Of a stretch of 64,000 nucleotides of DNA, positions 43,715-53,897 are shown one piece after another. The position numbers and the translations under genes are program-made. How positions within the stretch are numbered: position 1 is the first letter of the stretch; every line of letters starts with the position of its first letter. The stretch comes from an uncultured Bacilli bacterium (lineage in GTDB: Bacteria > Bacillota_I > Bacilli_A > RF39 > UBA660), in assembly GCA_944331895.1 (NCBI GenBank), contig CALVIX010000001.1, forward strand, positions 1 through 64,000. Direction: 5' to 3'. Under the pieces are notes generated by a model. That model was not told the origin of the DNA, ran no database searches, and saw only the letters and a program-made list of their open reading frames with translations.

Positions 43715-44884
43715 ATGAAGAAGAAAAAAACGATCAAACAAGGACTCATTTTATCTCTACTTATTTTAATTATTATCATCTTTGCTATCATTTATCTTTG
43801 CAGTCCATCATTTCAACTACGAAAAAAGGGTTATCAATCTAACGAAATTACACTGATTGAAAAAAACTTGACGGACAAGGAAATCTCCAATTTAATAAAG
43901 TCAAACCATAAAACACCTATCAAAGATCTAGAAAAACAACCTCTATTTCAAAGAAAAAAGTTATCCTCATATGTTACCTTTGATCAATCTTATCCCAATC
44001 ATAAAGCAAATCAGATTGTCAAAGCAGTAAATTTGAACTTACATAAACAAAAAGGATTTGATATCAAAAAATTAGATCGCTACCTTTCTTTTTATCAGAC
44101 ATATCAAAATTTAGATATAAAATACATCATATCTTTGGTAAATCAAAATATTGATCGATTGGAAATAAAAGATCCGGATTTTCTATTAAGTGTAATTACT
44201 GAAAAATATTATATTGAAAATCGTCTTCCAAGATACCTTCAATATCACGATACTCACCCTACTTTTAAAGTATCGATCGTAGTACGACACGTTAATGCGA
44301 ATGCTGATTATGAATATTATACAAATACAACACCATCGAATCCCAATGATCAATTGCTAATTCTAGCAAACAAATATACTTATTTAGATGCGAATTATAA
44401 ACCAAATGATCTCGTCACAGTAGAAGGCGATTTTATGGTTCGAAAAGAAGTGAAAGATGCATATCAAAAAATGAGTCAACAAGCACAGCAAGAAGGGTTA
44501 TCTTTCCACATGAATTCCGCATATCGTAGCTATCAATCACAACAACAAGTATATCGAGAATATCAACAAAAATTTGGCCAAGCATATGCTGATAAATATG
44601 CTTCACGCCCGGGATATTCTGAACATCAAACAGGACTTGCCATCGATATTACAACAAGGAGAGTTCGTTTCAACTCTTTCGATGAAACAGAAGAATATCA
44701 ATGGTTGCAAAATCACGCACACGAATATGGATTTATCTTGAGATTTCCAAAAGGATTAGAACAAATCACAGGTTATAGTTATGAACCTTGGCATTATCGC
44801 TATGTTGGTGTTGAAGCCGCAACCAAAATAAAACAGGAAAATATCACATTAGAAGAATATTACGCATACTATGTCAACCCATAA
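43715..44884 (+). CDS. M15 LD/DD-carboxypeptidase, paralogue 2 with repeated stalk
   Basis: 389 residues. Anchor helix (about 9-30); a stalk with three copies of a helical repeat (YVTFDQSYP...IVKAVNLN, YLSFYQTYQ...IISLVNQN, YLQYHDTHP...IVVRHVNAN); then the catalytic domain: SAYRSYQSQQQVYREY, SEHQTGLAIDI, PWHYRYVGVEAA. The repeats are about 60-70 residues apart and absent from paralogue 3, so the stalk length is what differs between the three. Confidence 0.9.
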   Translation: MKKKKTIKQGLILSLLILIIIIFAIIYLCSPSFQLRKKGYQSNEITLIEKNLTDKEISNLIKSNHKTPIKDLEKQPLFQRKKLSSYVTFDQSYPNHKANQIVKAVNLNLHKQKGFDIKKLDRYLSFYQTYQNLDIKYIISLVNQNIDRLEIKDPDFLLSVITEKYYIENRLPRYLQYHDTHPTFKVSIVVRHVNANADYEYYTNTTPSNPNDQLLILANKYTYLDANYKPNDLVTVEGDFMVRKEVKDAYQKMSQQAQQEGLSFHMNSAYRSYQSQQQVYREYQQKFGQAYADKYASRPGYSEHQTGLAIDITTRRVRFNSFDETEEYQWLQNHAHEYGFILRFPKGLEQITGYSYEPWHYRYVGVEAATKIKQENITLEEYYAYYVNP

Positions 44885-44913
44885 AGTATTACAAAATTGT
44901 AATGCTTTTTTTC
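44882..44913 (+). terminator. terminator of M15 paralogue 2
   Basis: AAAGTATTACAA / TTGTAATGCTTT stem followed by seven T. Confidence 0.8.
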
Positions 44914-44952
44914 ATTTATGCGTGCTATAATATTGATATAAAGGAGGTTAAA

Positions 44953-47280
44953 ATGCAACAGATTGATATCGAACGTGGTTTATCCACTAGAGAAGTAGAA
45001 AAAAGAAAGCAACAAGGATTATGTAACTATGATACCTCTGTTGCAACAAAAACCATTCCCAGAATCATCAGAGATAATATATTTACTTTATTTAACCTAT
45101 TAAACTTTGGACTCGCTGCATGTATCTTTATGGTACAGGCATATAAAAATCTACTATTTTTAGGAGTTGTGATTTGTAATACTATCATTAGTACCGTTCA
45201 AGAAATTCACGCTAAAAAAGTCGTTGATAAACTATCGATCATCGCAGCATCTAAAGTAACAGCTATTCGAAACGGAAAGAAAGAAAGTATCGAAATAAAC
45301 GAAATCGTCATGAATGATATCCTAGAATTTCACCCTGGAAATCAAGTTGTAACTGACTCCATCATTCATAGAGGAAGTTGTGAAGTCGATGAATCATTTA
45401 TTACAGGAGAAAGTGATCCTGTATTCAAAAAAGAAGGAGATCTTCTCCTCTCTGGTAGTTTTATTATAAGTGGACATGCGATTGGAGAAGTAAAACATGT
45501 TGGGCTTCAAAATTACACAGCAACCATCACGAAAGAAGCAACGCAAATAAAACATACGAAATCTGTTTTAATGGACGCTTTAAATCATATTATCAAAATT
45601 GTATCTATCGCGATTATTCCAATTGGAATCCTACTTTTTTTAAATCAATCGCAGGTCGATGGAAATACTTTTCAAGATGCTGTTGTAGGAAGTGTTGCTG
45701 CCATTATAGGTATGATCCCTGAGGGTCTCGTTCTCTTAACCAGTACTGTTCTTGCCGTAAGTGTCATTCGTCTTTCGAAACGAAAAGTTCTCGTAAAAGA
45801 CCTCTATTGTATCGAATCTCTTGCACGTATTGATACTCTTTGTTTAGACAAAACAGGAACCCTTACTACAGGAACGATGAAAGTAGTAGATATATTACCG
45901 TATGGAAAAATAAGTAAAAATATGCTAGAAAATGCAATCAATGCCATGACGACAGTAATGGAAGATAATAATCCTACCATGTTAGCATTAAAAGAAACAT
46001 TCCATAAAAAAATATATTTTCCTGTGGAAAAACTAATTCCATTTTCCTCTGATAAAAAATATTCAGGTGTTGTTTTTCAAAATAAAGAAACATATTATAT
46101 AGGCGCCCCAGAATTTGTTCTAGGAAAAGACTATTCAAAAGTCGAGAAAATTCTCTCCTCTTATCTCTTGGAATATCGTATTTTAATCGTTACAAAAAAA
46201 GAAGGTACTCATCAACAAATTTTAGGATTTGTTTTACTTCAAGATAATATGCGTTCCGATGTCGAAAAAACACTTGCTTATTTTAAAGTACAAGGGGTTA
46301 CGATTAAGGTCATCTCTGGAGATCACGTAAAAACCGTCTCTGGTATTGCGAAACGAGCAGGAATTGAACATTATGATCAATATGTTGATATGAGCAAACT
46401 TACAACAGACGAAGAAATTTACGAAGCAGCAGAAAAATATACCATTTTCGGACGAGTCAATCCAATTCAAAAGAAAAAATTAGTGATTGCATTGAAAAAG
46501 CAAGGACATTATGTCGGAATGACAGGTGATGGAATCAATGACGTTCTCGCTTTAAAAGAGGCAGATTGTAGTATTGCTATGCCAAATGGTAGTGATGCGA
46601 CTCGTAACATATCGCAGCTCGTCTTATTAGATGGAAATTTTAGTGCGATGCCACAAGTTGTAGCCGAAGGAAGAAGAACTGTCAACAATATAGAAAATTC
46701 AGCGACTCTCTTTCTTACCAAAACGACTTACGCGACAATCTTAGCCGTTTTATTCGTCTTTTTGCAGACGCAATATCCATTCATTCCAATTCAATTAACT
46801 TTAACAAGCGTCGTTACAATCGGAATTCCATCATTCGTATTAGCATTACAACCCAATAAAAAAAGAATTACTGGTAATTTTTATAAGAATGTATTGAGTA
46901 GATCTTTACCAGCAGCGATCATTGTCGTTACCAATATTATTCTCATCATGATATTAGCAGAGATTTTTAAACTTCCAGATCATCAAGTATCTACATTATG
47001 CGTCATGATGAATGCTGTGACGGGATTTTACCTTCTATTTGAATTATGTAGGCCTTTCAACAAATTAAAAATCACAATGTATATTGCTATGGTAACTTTA
47101 TTCATTCTACAAGTCATTTTCTTAAAAGAACTATACAGTCTATCATTTATTCACTCACACATGCTCTTAATTTTAATTATTTTATCAACATTAACCGTTA
47201 TCCTATTTCAAGCACTAAATAAACTAATTTATAATAATATTACAAAATATTTAAAAATCGATAATCGAATCTCTTCTTAG
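44953..47280 (+). CDS. CtpE-like cation-transporting P-type ATPase
   Basis: 775 residues from the ATG at 44953, after AAAGGAGG; the frame is open to 44902 but that part overlaps the terminator. TGES (151-154) in the actuator domain, PEGL (256-259) in helix 4, DKTGT with the phosphorylated Asp299, TGDGIND in the hinge. The run MIPEGLVLLTSTVLAVS and IESLARIDTLCLDKTG are closest in my recollection to CtpE, a Ca2+ uptake pump of actinobacteria with effects on the cell surface. Metal choice is inferred, not seen. Flanked by cell-wall peptidases. Confidence 0.85.
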   Translation: MQQIDIERGLSTREVEKRKQQGLCNYDTSVATKTIPRIIRDNIFTLFNLLNFGLAACIFMVQAYKNLLFLGVVICNTIISTVQEIHAKKVVDKLSIIAASKVTAIRNGKKESIEINEIVMNDILEFHPGNQVVTDSIIHRGSCEVDESFITGESDPVFKKEGDLLLSGSFIISGHAIGEVKHVGLQNYTATITKEATQIKHTKSVLMDALNHIIKIVSIAIIPIGILLFLNQSQVDGNTFQDAVVGSVAAIIGMIPEGLVLLTSTVLAVSVIRLSKRKVLVKDLYCIESLARIDTLCLDKTGTLTTGTMKVVDILPYGKISKNMLENAINAMTTVMEDNNPTMLALKETFHKKIYFPVEKLIPFSSDKKYSGVVFQNKETYYIGAPEFVLGKDYSKVEKILSSYLLEYRILIVTKKEGTHQQILGFVLLQDNMRSDVEKTLAYFKVQGVTIKVISGDHVKTVSGIAKRAGIEHYDQYVDMSKLTTDEEIYEAAEKYTIFGRVNPIQKKKLVIALKKQGHYVGMTGDGINDVLALKEADCSIAMPNGSDATRNISQLVLLDGNFSAMPQVVAEGRRTVNNIENSATLFLTKTTYATILAVLFVFLQTQYPFIPIQLTLTSVVTIGIPSFVLALQPNKKRITGNFYKNVLSRSLPAAIIVVTNIILIMILAEIFKLPDHQVSTLCVMMNAVTGFYLLFELCRPFNKLKITMYIAMVTLFILQVIFLKELYSLSFIHSHMLLILIILSTLTVILFQALNKLIYNNITKYLKIDNRISS

Positions 47281-47293
47281 AGATTCTTTTTTA
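47266..47293 (+). terminator. terminator of the P-type ATPase gene
   Basis: GAATCTC / GAGATTC stem, six-base loop and six T; the stop codon is in the loop. Confidence 0.8.
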
Positions 47294-47337
47294 TGAAATC
47301 AACATTTTAACCTGCATATATTATAATAGGTGAAAAT

Positions 47338-48000
47338 ATGAAAGAAGAAACCTTTAAAAAATTCGTCTATACTATTCTATTTATACTCATCGTTATTTTT
47401 TTTACAAAAGATTGTGACTTCTTTTTTGGCTTTTATAAAGATATTCGTAAAGTTAAAAATCCGAATGATATTCTTGTTTTAGTAAATAAGAATAATAAAT
47501 TAGATGACGATTACATGCCCAAAGATTTAGAGGCAATCGATATCAACTATGCTATGGAAGAAAAATATATAAGAAAAGAAGTAAAAATAGCTTTTGAAAC
47601 ACTTGCCAAAAAAGCAAAAGAAGAAGGCTATAACATCGTAGCCGTCAGTGCATTTCGCTCATATTCCTATCAGGATGAATTATACCACACCTATGTTAAA
47701 ACAAGTGGAAAAGCGTATGCTGATAGATGTAGCGCAAGACCTGGACATTCAGAACATCAAACAGGACTTGCCATCGATGTCATGGGAGAAAATCAAGATT
47801 ACAATAAATTTGCTGAAACCAAGGAATTTCAATGGATGCAGAAACATGCACATGAATATGGTTTTATTTTGAGATATCCTGAAAAATTCGAAGATGTCAC
47901 AGGATTTAAATACGAACCATGGCACTATCGCTATGTTGGCGTAGAAGCTGCAACCAAAATAAAAGAAGAAAATACATGTTTAGAACTTTACTTGCAATAA
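47338..48000 (+). CDS. M15 LD/DD-carboxypeptidase, paralogue 3 (short)
   Basis: 220 residues: one anchor helix (about 9-26), almost no stalk, then the catalytic domain (SAFRSYSYQDELYHTY, SEHQTGLAIDVM, PWHYRYVGVEAA). All zinc ligands and the catalytic Glu region are kept. It is separated from its two paralogues by the P-type ATPase gene. AGGTGA precedes the ATG and TATAAT lies at about 47322-47327. Confidence 0.9.
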   Translation: MKEETFKKFVYTILFILIVIFFTKDCDFFFGFYKDIRKVKNPNDILVLVNKNNKLDDDYMPKDLEAIDINYAMEEKYIRKEVKIAFETLAKKAKEEGYNIVAVSAFRSYSYQDELYHTYVKTSGKAYADRCSARPGHSEHQTGLAIDVMGENQDYNKFAETKEFQWMQKHAHEYGFILRYPEKFEDVTGFKYEPWHYRYVGVEAATKIKEENTCLELYLQ

Positions 48001-48053
48001 TATCTTTTTCCCCTAGTCTAAGGCAAATAACATATGCACAAATTTAATTGCAT

Positions 48054-48062
48054 CATAAGATA
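48054..48062 (+). promoter_or_regulatory. possible sporulation sigma factor -10 element
   Basis: CATAAGATA fits the sigma-K -10 consensus CATANNNTA, 23 bases before the coat-protein start. No AC at the ideal -35 distance is evident (nearest gives 14 bases), so this is tentative. Confidence 0.3.
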
Positions 48063-48084
48063 CATTAGATAAGGGGGAAAAAAT

Positions 48085-48375
48085 ATGTTTAACAAACGTT
48101 GCTGTGACCGTCAGAATACAGGGTGTTGCACACCGATGAACTGTGGTTGCCAAAATCAACCAATCATCGAACCATGCATCAATAAATGTGTAGAACGTGA
48201 ATTCTGTCATCAAGTTCCACACGTATGCCCAATCCATACACACGTAATTAACCGTCACATTTATCAACACACATATACGCCACAATATTCAACTTCTGAA
48301 GAAAATCAAGTAATTAACATCGACAATGGTAGTTGTCAAGGACTTGCAAATAACGGTCCATTCGGTCAATTTTAA
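48085..48375 (+). CDS. CotD-like spore coat protein
   Basis: 96 residues. A Cys-rich N-terminus (RCCDRQNTGCCTPMNCGC) and a His-rich middle (HQVPHVCPIHTHVINRHIYQHTY) that follows the CotD pattern of V-P-H-x-x-P-x-H-T followed by spaced N-H/R-H repeats. CotD is an inner-coat protein of spores, made late in the mother cell. AAGGGGG precedes the ATG. It stands alone with its own terminator. Along with yqfC and yqfD it indicates spore formation. Confidence 0.75.
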   Translation: MFNKRCCDRQNTGCCTPMNCGCQNQPIIEPCINKCVEREFCHQVPHVCPIHTHVINRHIYQHTYTPQYSTSEENQVINIDNGSCQGLANNGPFGQF

Positions 48376-48386
48376 TAACACACATT

Positions 48387-48419
48387 CAAAAAGAGCATAT
48401 CCATGCTCTTTTGTTTTTA
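48387..48419. terminator. terminator between coat gene and ffh
   Basis: AAAAGAGCAT / ATGCTCTTTT stem with a four-base loop; T-run right, A-run left. Overlaps the ffh stop. Confidence 0.75.
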
Positions 48420-49724
48420 AAATGGCATTTTAAAGTTACCATTTCTCATCTGTTTCATCATAACTTTCATCTGATCAAATTGTTTTAATAATCGATTTAC
48501 TTCTTCGACACTTCTGCCACTTCCTAAAGCAACTCTCTTTTTACGGGATGCTTTCATAATATCTGGATTTCTTCTTTCTTGAGGCGTCATCGACAAAATG
48601 ATTGCTTCTACATGCGCTAGATCTTTGGGATCAATCTTAACTTTATTTAAGCCCATTTTAGAAGCTCCCGGTATCATCTTCAAAAGATTTTCTAAAGGTC
48701 CTAACTTTTTTACTTGTTTCATATATCCGAGAAAATCTTCTAAATCGAATTTACCTTTTTGCAATCTCACTGCTGATTTTTTAGCTTCCTCTTGATCTAT
48801 TACCTCTTCTGCCTTCTCGATAAGTCCCATAAAATCTCCCATACCGAGAATACGACTTGCCATTCTTTCTGGATCAAATGCTTCCAAGCCATCCATCTTT
48901 TCACTGACACCAATCATCTTAATTGGTACATTTGTCAAATGACGAATCGACAAGGCTGCTCCACCACGTGTATCACCATCTAATTTCGTTAAAACTGCAC
49001 CAGTTAAAGGAAGACGCTCATTAAAACCTGTAATAACATTGATCGCATCTTGACCTGTCATACTATCTACGACAAGTAAAATTTCATTTGGATGTACTGC
49101 TTCGTTAATATTTTTTAATTCATCCATCAATGCTTCATCTATATGAAGTCGACCTGCCGTATCAATTAAGACGTAATTAAACCCATTTTCTTTTGCATAA
49201 GCAATCGCATTCTTAGAAATTTGGACAGGATCGTTCTTTCCTTCACTATAAACTTCGATGTTAAGCTCTTTTCCTAGTTGTTTTAACTGATCGATTGCTG
49301 CTGGACGGTATACATCACATGCTACTAGTAATGGTTTTCTAGCATGTTTTTTTCTTAAGAAATTAGCTAATTTCCCAATCGTTGTTGTCTTACCAGATCC
49401 CTGCAGTCCGACAAGCATCAAAATAGCGGGATTCCCATTTACAACCAAATCTTCTTTTTCTCCACCAAGTAAGTCAACTAATTCATCTTTGACAATTTTA
49501 ATGAACAACTCACTTGGTTTCAAACTCTTTTGTACCTCTTCTCCTAATGCTTTTTCCTTGACATTAGCGATAAATTCTTTTACTACTTTATAGTTAACGT
49601 CAGCTTCTAAAAGCGCTAATCTAAGTTCGCGTGTTATTTCACCAATATTTTCCTCAGTAATCTTACCATACCCCTTCATTTTATGAATGGCATTTTGTAA
49701 ACGATCTCCTAAATTTTCAAACAT
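48417..49724 (-). CDS. ffh: signal recognition particle protein Ffh
   Basis: 435 residues. N domain (MFENLGDRLQNAIHKMKGYG), G domain with GLQGSGKTTTIGKLA (G1), DTAGRLHID (G3), TKLDGDTRGGAALS (G4 region), then the Met-rich M domain (GLNKVKIDPKD to the end). It binds 4.5S RNA and signal sequences. In many Bacillota ffh lies next to rpsP-rimM-trmD; here it is 34 kb away. No ylxM gene precedes it. Confidence 0.97.
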   Translation of the reverse strand: MFENLGDRLQNAIHKMKGYGKITEENIGEITRELRLALLEADVNYKVVKEFIANVKEKALGEEVQKSLKPSELFIKIVKDELVDLLGGEKEDLVVNGNPAILMLVGLQGSGKTTTIGKLANFLRKKHARKPLLVACDVYRPAAIDQLKQLGKELNIEVYSEGKNDPVQISKNAIAYAKENGFNYVLIDTAGRLHIDEALMDELKNINEAVHPNEILLVVDSMTGQDAINVITGFNERLPLTGAVLTKLDGDTRGGAALSIRHLTNVPIKMIGVSEKMDGLEAFDPERMASRILGMGDFMGLIEKAEEVIDQEEAKKSAVRLQKGKFDLEDFLGYMKQVKKLGPLENLLKMIPGASKMGLNKVKIDPKDLAHVEAIILSMTPQERRNPDIMKASRKKRVALGSGRSVEEVNRLLKQFDQMKVMMKQMRNGNFKMPF

Positions 49725-49742
49725 ATTCTCACCTTTTCTATC

Positions 49743-50435
49743 TTAGTCTTGTTGCTTCTTCCATTTTTCTTTTTTTCCATTCACGACTGCTTTCGCACTT
49801 TCTGACTTCTCCTCATAAATTAGTCGTGCAACGACTGTATCTTTTTCATACATTGGCATTCCTTCAATTTTGGCTTCAGTCGATTTCATCGTAACGACAT
49901 ATTGCTTTTGTTTTTTATTGTAAGTCATTTTATAAGTACCTTTATAATACTCTCTTTTCAACACATTTTTAACTTCATAATTACCATCACGATCAAACTC
50001 ATAAACGTCATTTCCGTTTGTCTTCCATGTTCCAATAATAAATGGTAATCGATCTTCGCAAATCTGATGCCATACAAATGCTCCCAAAACAAGTGTTGCA
50101 ATACAAAGGACAACGCCGATAATATTATTCTTCCCAGGACGCCTTTGTCCAATGATATATAAAATGATTGCAATTACAACTGTAATCAAACTAAGTATAA
50201 AAAAAATCGTTTGATGACGTCCGACAATCATAAATAACATGGCAAATACAGATATAATAATAGATGCAATCGTAAATGAATTTGCCTTTTTTACATGATA
50301 ATCCTCCTCGTGAAATATTTTGGAATGATTATAAATTTGTGTCTTATATTGAGTTTTTTCTACAATATCAACTCCACAGTTTGGACAAATTCTAGCACCA
50401 TAAGGTAGTTCGTGGCCACACTTCTCGCATTTCAT
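49743..50435 (-). CDS. zinc-ribbon membrane protein
   Basis: 230 residues from the ATG at 50435 (GAGGAGGTGC upstream). CEKCGHELPYGARICPNCG at 3-21 is a zinc ribbon; three membrane helices follow (about 54-75, 78-98, 106-126); the outside C-terminal part (IIGTWKTNGNDVYEFDRDGNY, KREYYKGTYKM) looks like a lipocalin-type strand set seen in DUF-type surface domains. Such zinc-ribbon membrane proteins are common and uncharacterised. Confidence 0.75.
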   Translation of the reverse strand: MKCEKCGHELPYGARICPNCGVDIVEKTQYKTQIYNHSKIFHEEDYHVKKANSFTIASIIISVFAMLFMIVGRHQTIFFILSLITVVIAIILYIIGQRRPGKNNIIGVVLCIATLVLGAFVWHQICEDRLPFIIGTWKTNGNDVYEFDRDGNYEVKNVLKREYYKGTYKMTYNKKQKQYVVTMKSTEAKIEGMPMYEKDTVVARLIYEEKSESAKAVVNGKKEKWKKQQD

Positions 50436-50495
50436 AACTGCACCTCCTCTATTATTATACAATCTATTGCTAGTTCAATCAAGAGATAGTAAGCA

Positions 50496-50526
50496 TTAAA
50501 AAAGAAGGAATCAAATTCCTTCTATA
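50496..50526 (-). terminator. arginine deiminase operon terminator
   Basis: GAAGGAAT / ATTCCTTC stem, three-base loop, followed by six T on the minus strand; overlaps the transporter stop. Confidence 0.8.
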
Positions 50527-51964
50527 AGAATATCATCAATGTCGTTAATATTGCGATATTAACTACTGCGATAGTAACAACTACTTTAAATGCCCAACGG
50601 AACCAAGTCGTATATTCTACTTTAGCAAGTGCAAGTCCTCCCATGATCGCACCACAAGTTGGCGTAATCAAGTTTACAAGACCATTTGCTGCTACAAGTG
50701 TCATAACTGTCGACTCTACGCTATATCCTAATTGATCGGCAATTGGTCCGATAATTGGCGCAGACAACGTAACAAGTCCCGAACTAGATGGTACTAAAAT
50801 TGATAATATAATGTGAATAACATAGTTAAATGGTGCAAAGATGATTGGTGGTACGCTCTGTAATAATTCTGCTGCATTATAGATAATGAAATTATCTAAG
50901 TATGTACTTTGCATCAATACAGATGCTCCACGAGCAATTGCAATGATCAATATAACTCCTACCATGTCATCTGCTCCATCGATAAAAGTATCGACGAATT
51001 GTTTTTCACCAGTACGATTGATCAGTCCAATAATAACTGACATCACTAAGAACCATAAAGCTGCTTCATAGAAATACCATTGTCCCATTGGAGTTCCAGT
51101 TAACCAACCAGTGTTATCTGCAAAGAATGTAATTCCGAAGTCTTCCCATGGAATAAATCCTATAATCATTACGATAAATGTAAGCACAAATAACAATAAT
51201 GTTACTTTTTGCTTTTCGTTTAATTTCGTATCGTATGCTTTATCTGCTGCTGCAGCTCCATACTCTAACTCCATATTTTTTCTTTCGCGTAAAGATAAAA
51301 TCGTAGAACCTTTTTTCTTAATTACTTTTCGTGCATAATTCATAACAAACATGATTGATATAATCAATGTCGTTACCCATAACATCATACCAATTCCAAT
51401 GATCAAACCTTGATTTACTGTGGTTCCTTCTGGAAGGGCAGATACGGCTGCTCCTACAGCAAATGGATTGATCGTAGAACCAAGAACTCCAGATCCTGCT
51501 CCTAATAATACAATTGCAGAAGATACGACAGTATCCATTCCCGCCATTACCATTGCTGCTGCAAGTAATGCATAAAAACCTACTGTTTCTTCCAACATTC
51601 CATAAGTCGTTCCACCTACAGAGAAAATAAACATTAAAATTGGAATTAGTGCTAATTCGTTTCCTTTTAATTTTTTAACAAGAGCACGAATTCCGGTTTC
51701 AAGTGCTTTTGTTCGGTAAACGGTAGCTAAAAATCCTCCTAAGATCAGTACGAAAATACAAACATCGATCGCATTTTCAAATCCTAGTATTGGTGCGAGC
51801 AAAACGTCTGATAATGATGCTCTTACAACTCCACTTCCATTAACAATCTCTTCTCCATTAAAACTTGCCTGTGGTAAAAAATAAGTAGCGATTCCCAGTG
51901 CAAAAATCAAGATAAAGATGATAGAAAATGAAGTCAAAAACCCTTTTCTTTTTTTCTTTGCCAT
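50522..51964 (-). CDS. YfcC-family transporter of the arginine deiminase operon
   Basis: 480 residues, about twelve membrane helices. PQASFNGEEIVNGSG near the N-terminus, GGTTYGMLEETVGFYALL, GAGSGVLGSTINPFAVGAA and PSSSGLVTLSAPIIGPIADQLG are hallmarks of YfcC/ArcD2-type proteins in the ion-transporter superfamily. In arc operons this gene takes the place of arcD and most likely exchanges arginine for ornithine (or citrulline). Five bases after arcC. Confidence 0.88.
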   Translation of the reverse strand: MAKKKRKGFLTSFSIIFILIFALGIATYFLPQASFNGEEIVNGSGVVRASLSDVLLAPILGFENAIDVCIFVLILGGFLATVYRTKALETGIRALVKKLKGNELALIPILMFIFSVGGTTYGMLEETVGFYALLAAAMVMAGMDTVVSSAIVLLGAGSGVLGSTINPFAVGAAVSALPEGTTVNQGLIIGIGMMLWVTTLIISIMFVMNYARKVIKKKGSTILSLRERKNMELEYGAAAADKAYDTKLNEKQKVTLLLFVLTFIVMIIGFIPWEDFGITFFADNTGWLTGTPMGQWYFYEAALWFLVMSVIIGLINRTGEKQFVDTFIDGADDMVGVILIIAIARGASVLMQSTYLDNFIIYNAAELLQSVPPIIFAPFNYVIHIILSILVPSSSGLVTLSAPIIGPIADQLGYSVESTVMTLVAANGLVNLITPTCGAIMGGLALAKVEYTTWFRWAFKVVVTIAVVNIAILTTLMIFL

Positions 51965-51968
51965 CTTT

Positions 51969-52907
51969 TTAAATTCCTTTCCTACTAATGACTGTTCCTG
52001 TTCTTCCTTCTAAAGCTTCCTTTGCTTTACCTAAAGAAGTAATAATTGCTTGTCCACCTCTATGATGTTCTACAAAATCTAAACAAGCCTCGATTTTAGG
52101 AAGCATACTTCCCTCTTTAAATTCACCTGTTTGCATATATTTCCTTGCAAGAGCAGGAGTTAAAAAATCTAGCTTTTTCTCGTTTGCAGTATTAAAATTG
52201 ATCGATACTTTATCAACTGCAGTTAAAATCAAGAAGATATCTGCCTTCATATCAATCGCAAGACGTGCACTTGTTTTATCTTTATCGATAACGGCATCTA
52301 CACCTCTTAACTTACCATAATGTCGAATGACAGGAATTCCTCCTCCGCCACCAGCAATCACGATATTACGCTTTTTTAAAAGTGTATCAATCGTTTTTAC
52401 TTCGATAATCTTTTTAGGATCTGGAGAAGGTACAACTCTACGATATCCTCGTCCTGCATCTTCTTTCATCACATAACCACGTTCTTTCGAAAGCTGTTCT
52501 GCTTCCTTTTTCGTATAAAACGGTCCTATTGGCTTTGTAGGATGTGAGAAGGCAGGATCTTTCTTATCGACCATAACTTGTGTCAACAATGTAACACATT
52601 CTCTTCTCATATGTTTTTTGATTAGTTCTTCTTGAATTGCTTGTTGTAAATGATATCCAATATATCCTTGACTCATCGCTCCACATTCTGCGAATGGTAC
52701 ATCTGGCGTATTCACCTCTTCATGGGCAACTGACATTGCCATATTGATCATACCAACCTGTGGTCCATTTCCGTGCGTTACGATAACATCATAACACTCT
52801 GCAAGCTCCACGATATGCTTTGCAGTCTTCTCTACCAATTTCAATTGCTCTTCTGGGGAATTCCCTAAGGCATTCCCTCCGAGCGCTACGACAATTTTCT
52901 TTTTCAT
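51969..52907 (-). CDS. arcC: carbamate kinase
   Basis: 312 residues. [11 protein letters not shown] at the start, [32 protein letters not shown] and [12 protein letters not shown] are carbamate kinase signatures. It makes ATP and CO2 plus ammonia from carbamoyl phosphate, the energy-yielding step of arginine fermentation. Start overlaps the arcB stop (ATGA). Confidence 0.96.
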   Translation of the reverse strand: MKKKIVVALGGNALGNSPEEQLKLVEKTAKHIVELAECYDVIVTHGNGPQVGMINMAMSVAHEEVNTPDVPFAECGAMSQGYIGYHLQQAIQEELIKKHMRRECVTLLTQVMVDKKDPAFSHPTKPIGPFYTKKEAEQLSKERGYVMKEDAGRGYRRVVPSPDPKKIIEVKTIDTLLKKRNIVIAGGGGGIPVIRHYGKLRGVDAVIDKDKTSARLAIDMKADIFLILTAVDKVSINFNTANEKKLDFLTPALARKYMQTGEFKEGSMLPKIEACLDFVEHHRGGQAIITSLGKAKEALEGRTGTVISRKGI

Positions 52908-53896
52908 TCTTTATACATCGTCGCATACATGACAGCTTTGATCGTATGAAGTCGATTTTCAGCTTCATCCATTACTTTAGACTGTGCTGATTCAAATACT
53001 TCATCGGTAACTTCCATTTCTGAAATTCCAAACTTGTCGTGTATTTCCTTTCCGATCTTCGTATGAATATCGTGGAAAGATGGTAGACAGTGAAGGAAAA
53101 TAGCGTCTGGAGCAGCAATACTCATCAGTTCCTTCGTTACACGATATGGTTTTAACAATTCAATTCTCTGTGCCCATAGTTCATCTGCTTCTCCCATAGA
53201 TACCCAAACATCAGTATATACTGCAGAAGCACCACTCACACCTTCATGAATATTTTCTGTAAGTAAGATCTTAGATCCACTCTCACGTGCAAATCCACGA
53301 CAAGTATTGACAAGTTCTTCGCTAGGGAATAATTCCTGTGGTGCACAGCAAGCAAAATCAATTCCAAGTTTAGAACAGATCACCATGAGAGAGTTAGCAA
53401 CATTATTGCGTGCATCTCCTAAAAATACTAGCTTTCTTCCTTTCACACTACCAAATGTTTCATACATCGTCATAATATCCGCTAACATCTGTGTCGGATG
53501 GAATTCATTGGTAAGTCCATTCCATACTGGAACAGATGATGCTTGAGCAAGTTCCTCTACGATACTCTGCTCAAATCCACGATACTCAATTCCATCATAC
53601 ATACGAGCAAGTACGCGAGCTGTATCCTTGATACTCTCTTTCTTTCCCATTTGACTTCCCGTTGGACCTAGATAAGTAACTCCCATTCCAAGATCCATCG
53701 CTCCAACTTCAAATGCACAACGTGTTCTCGTCGAATCTTTTTCAAATAGAAGAACGACATTCTTACCCCTTAGATAATCGTGTCTCTCTCCCTTTTTCTT
53801 TTTTTCTTTGAATGCGATTGCAAGTTTAATTAAATACTCAATTTCCTCTGGTGTGTAGTCTAATAACTTCAAGAAATCTCTTCCATAAAAATTCAT
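52904..53896 (-). CDS. arcB: ornithine carbamoyltransferase, catabolic
   Basis: 330 residues. [10 protein letters not shown] (carbamoyl phosphate loop), [39 protein letters not shown] and HCLPSFHD are typical; the ornithine loop normally H-C-L-P-A-F-H-D has Ser for Ala. Position in an arc operon makes the catabolic direction likely: citrulline plus phosphate to ornithine and carbamoyl phosphate. Confidence 0.96.
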   Translation of the reverse strand: MNFYGRDFLKLLDYTPEEIEYLIKLAIAFKEKKKKGERHDYLRGKNVVLLFEKDSTRTRCAFEVGAMDLGMGVTYLGPTGSQMGKKESIKDTARVLARMYDGIEYRGFEQSIVEELAQASSVPVWNGLTNEFHPTQMLADIMTMYETFGSVKGRKLVFLGDARNNVANSLMVICSKLGIDFACCAPQELFPSEELVNTCRGFARESGSKILLTENIHEGVSGASAVYTDVWVSMGEADELWAQRIELLKPYRVTKELMSIAAPDAIFLHCLPSFHDIHTKIGKEIHDKFGISEMEVTDEVFESAQSKVMDEAENRLHTIKAVMYATMYKE

Positions 53897-53897
53897 A

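Noticed and set aside
44902-44952. N-terminal extension of the P-type ATPase
   Set aside because: It lies in the terminator of the previous gene and AAAGGAGG fits only the ATG at 44953.
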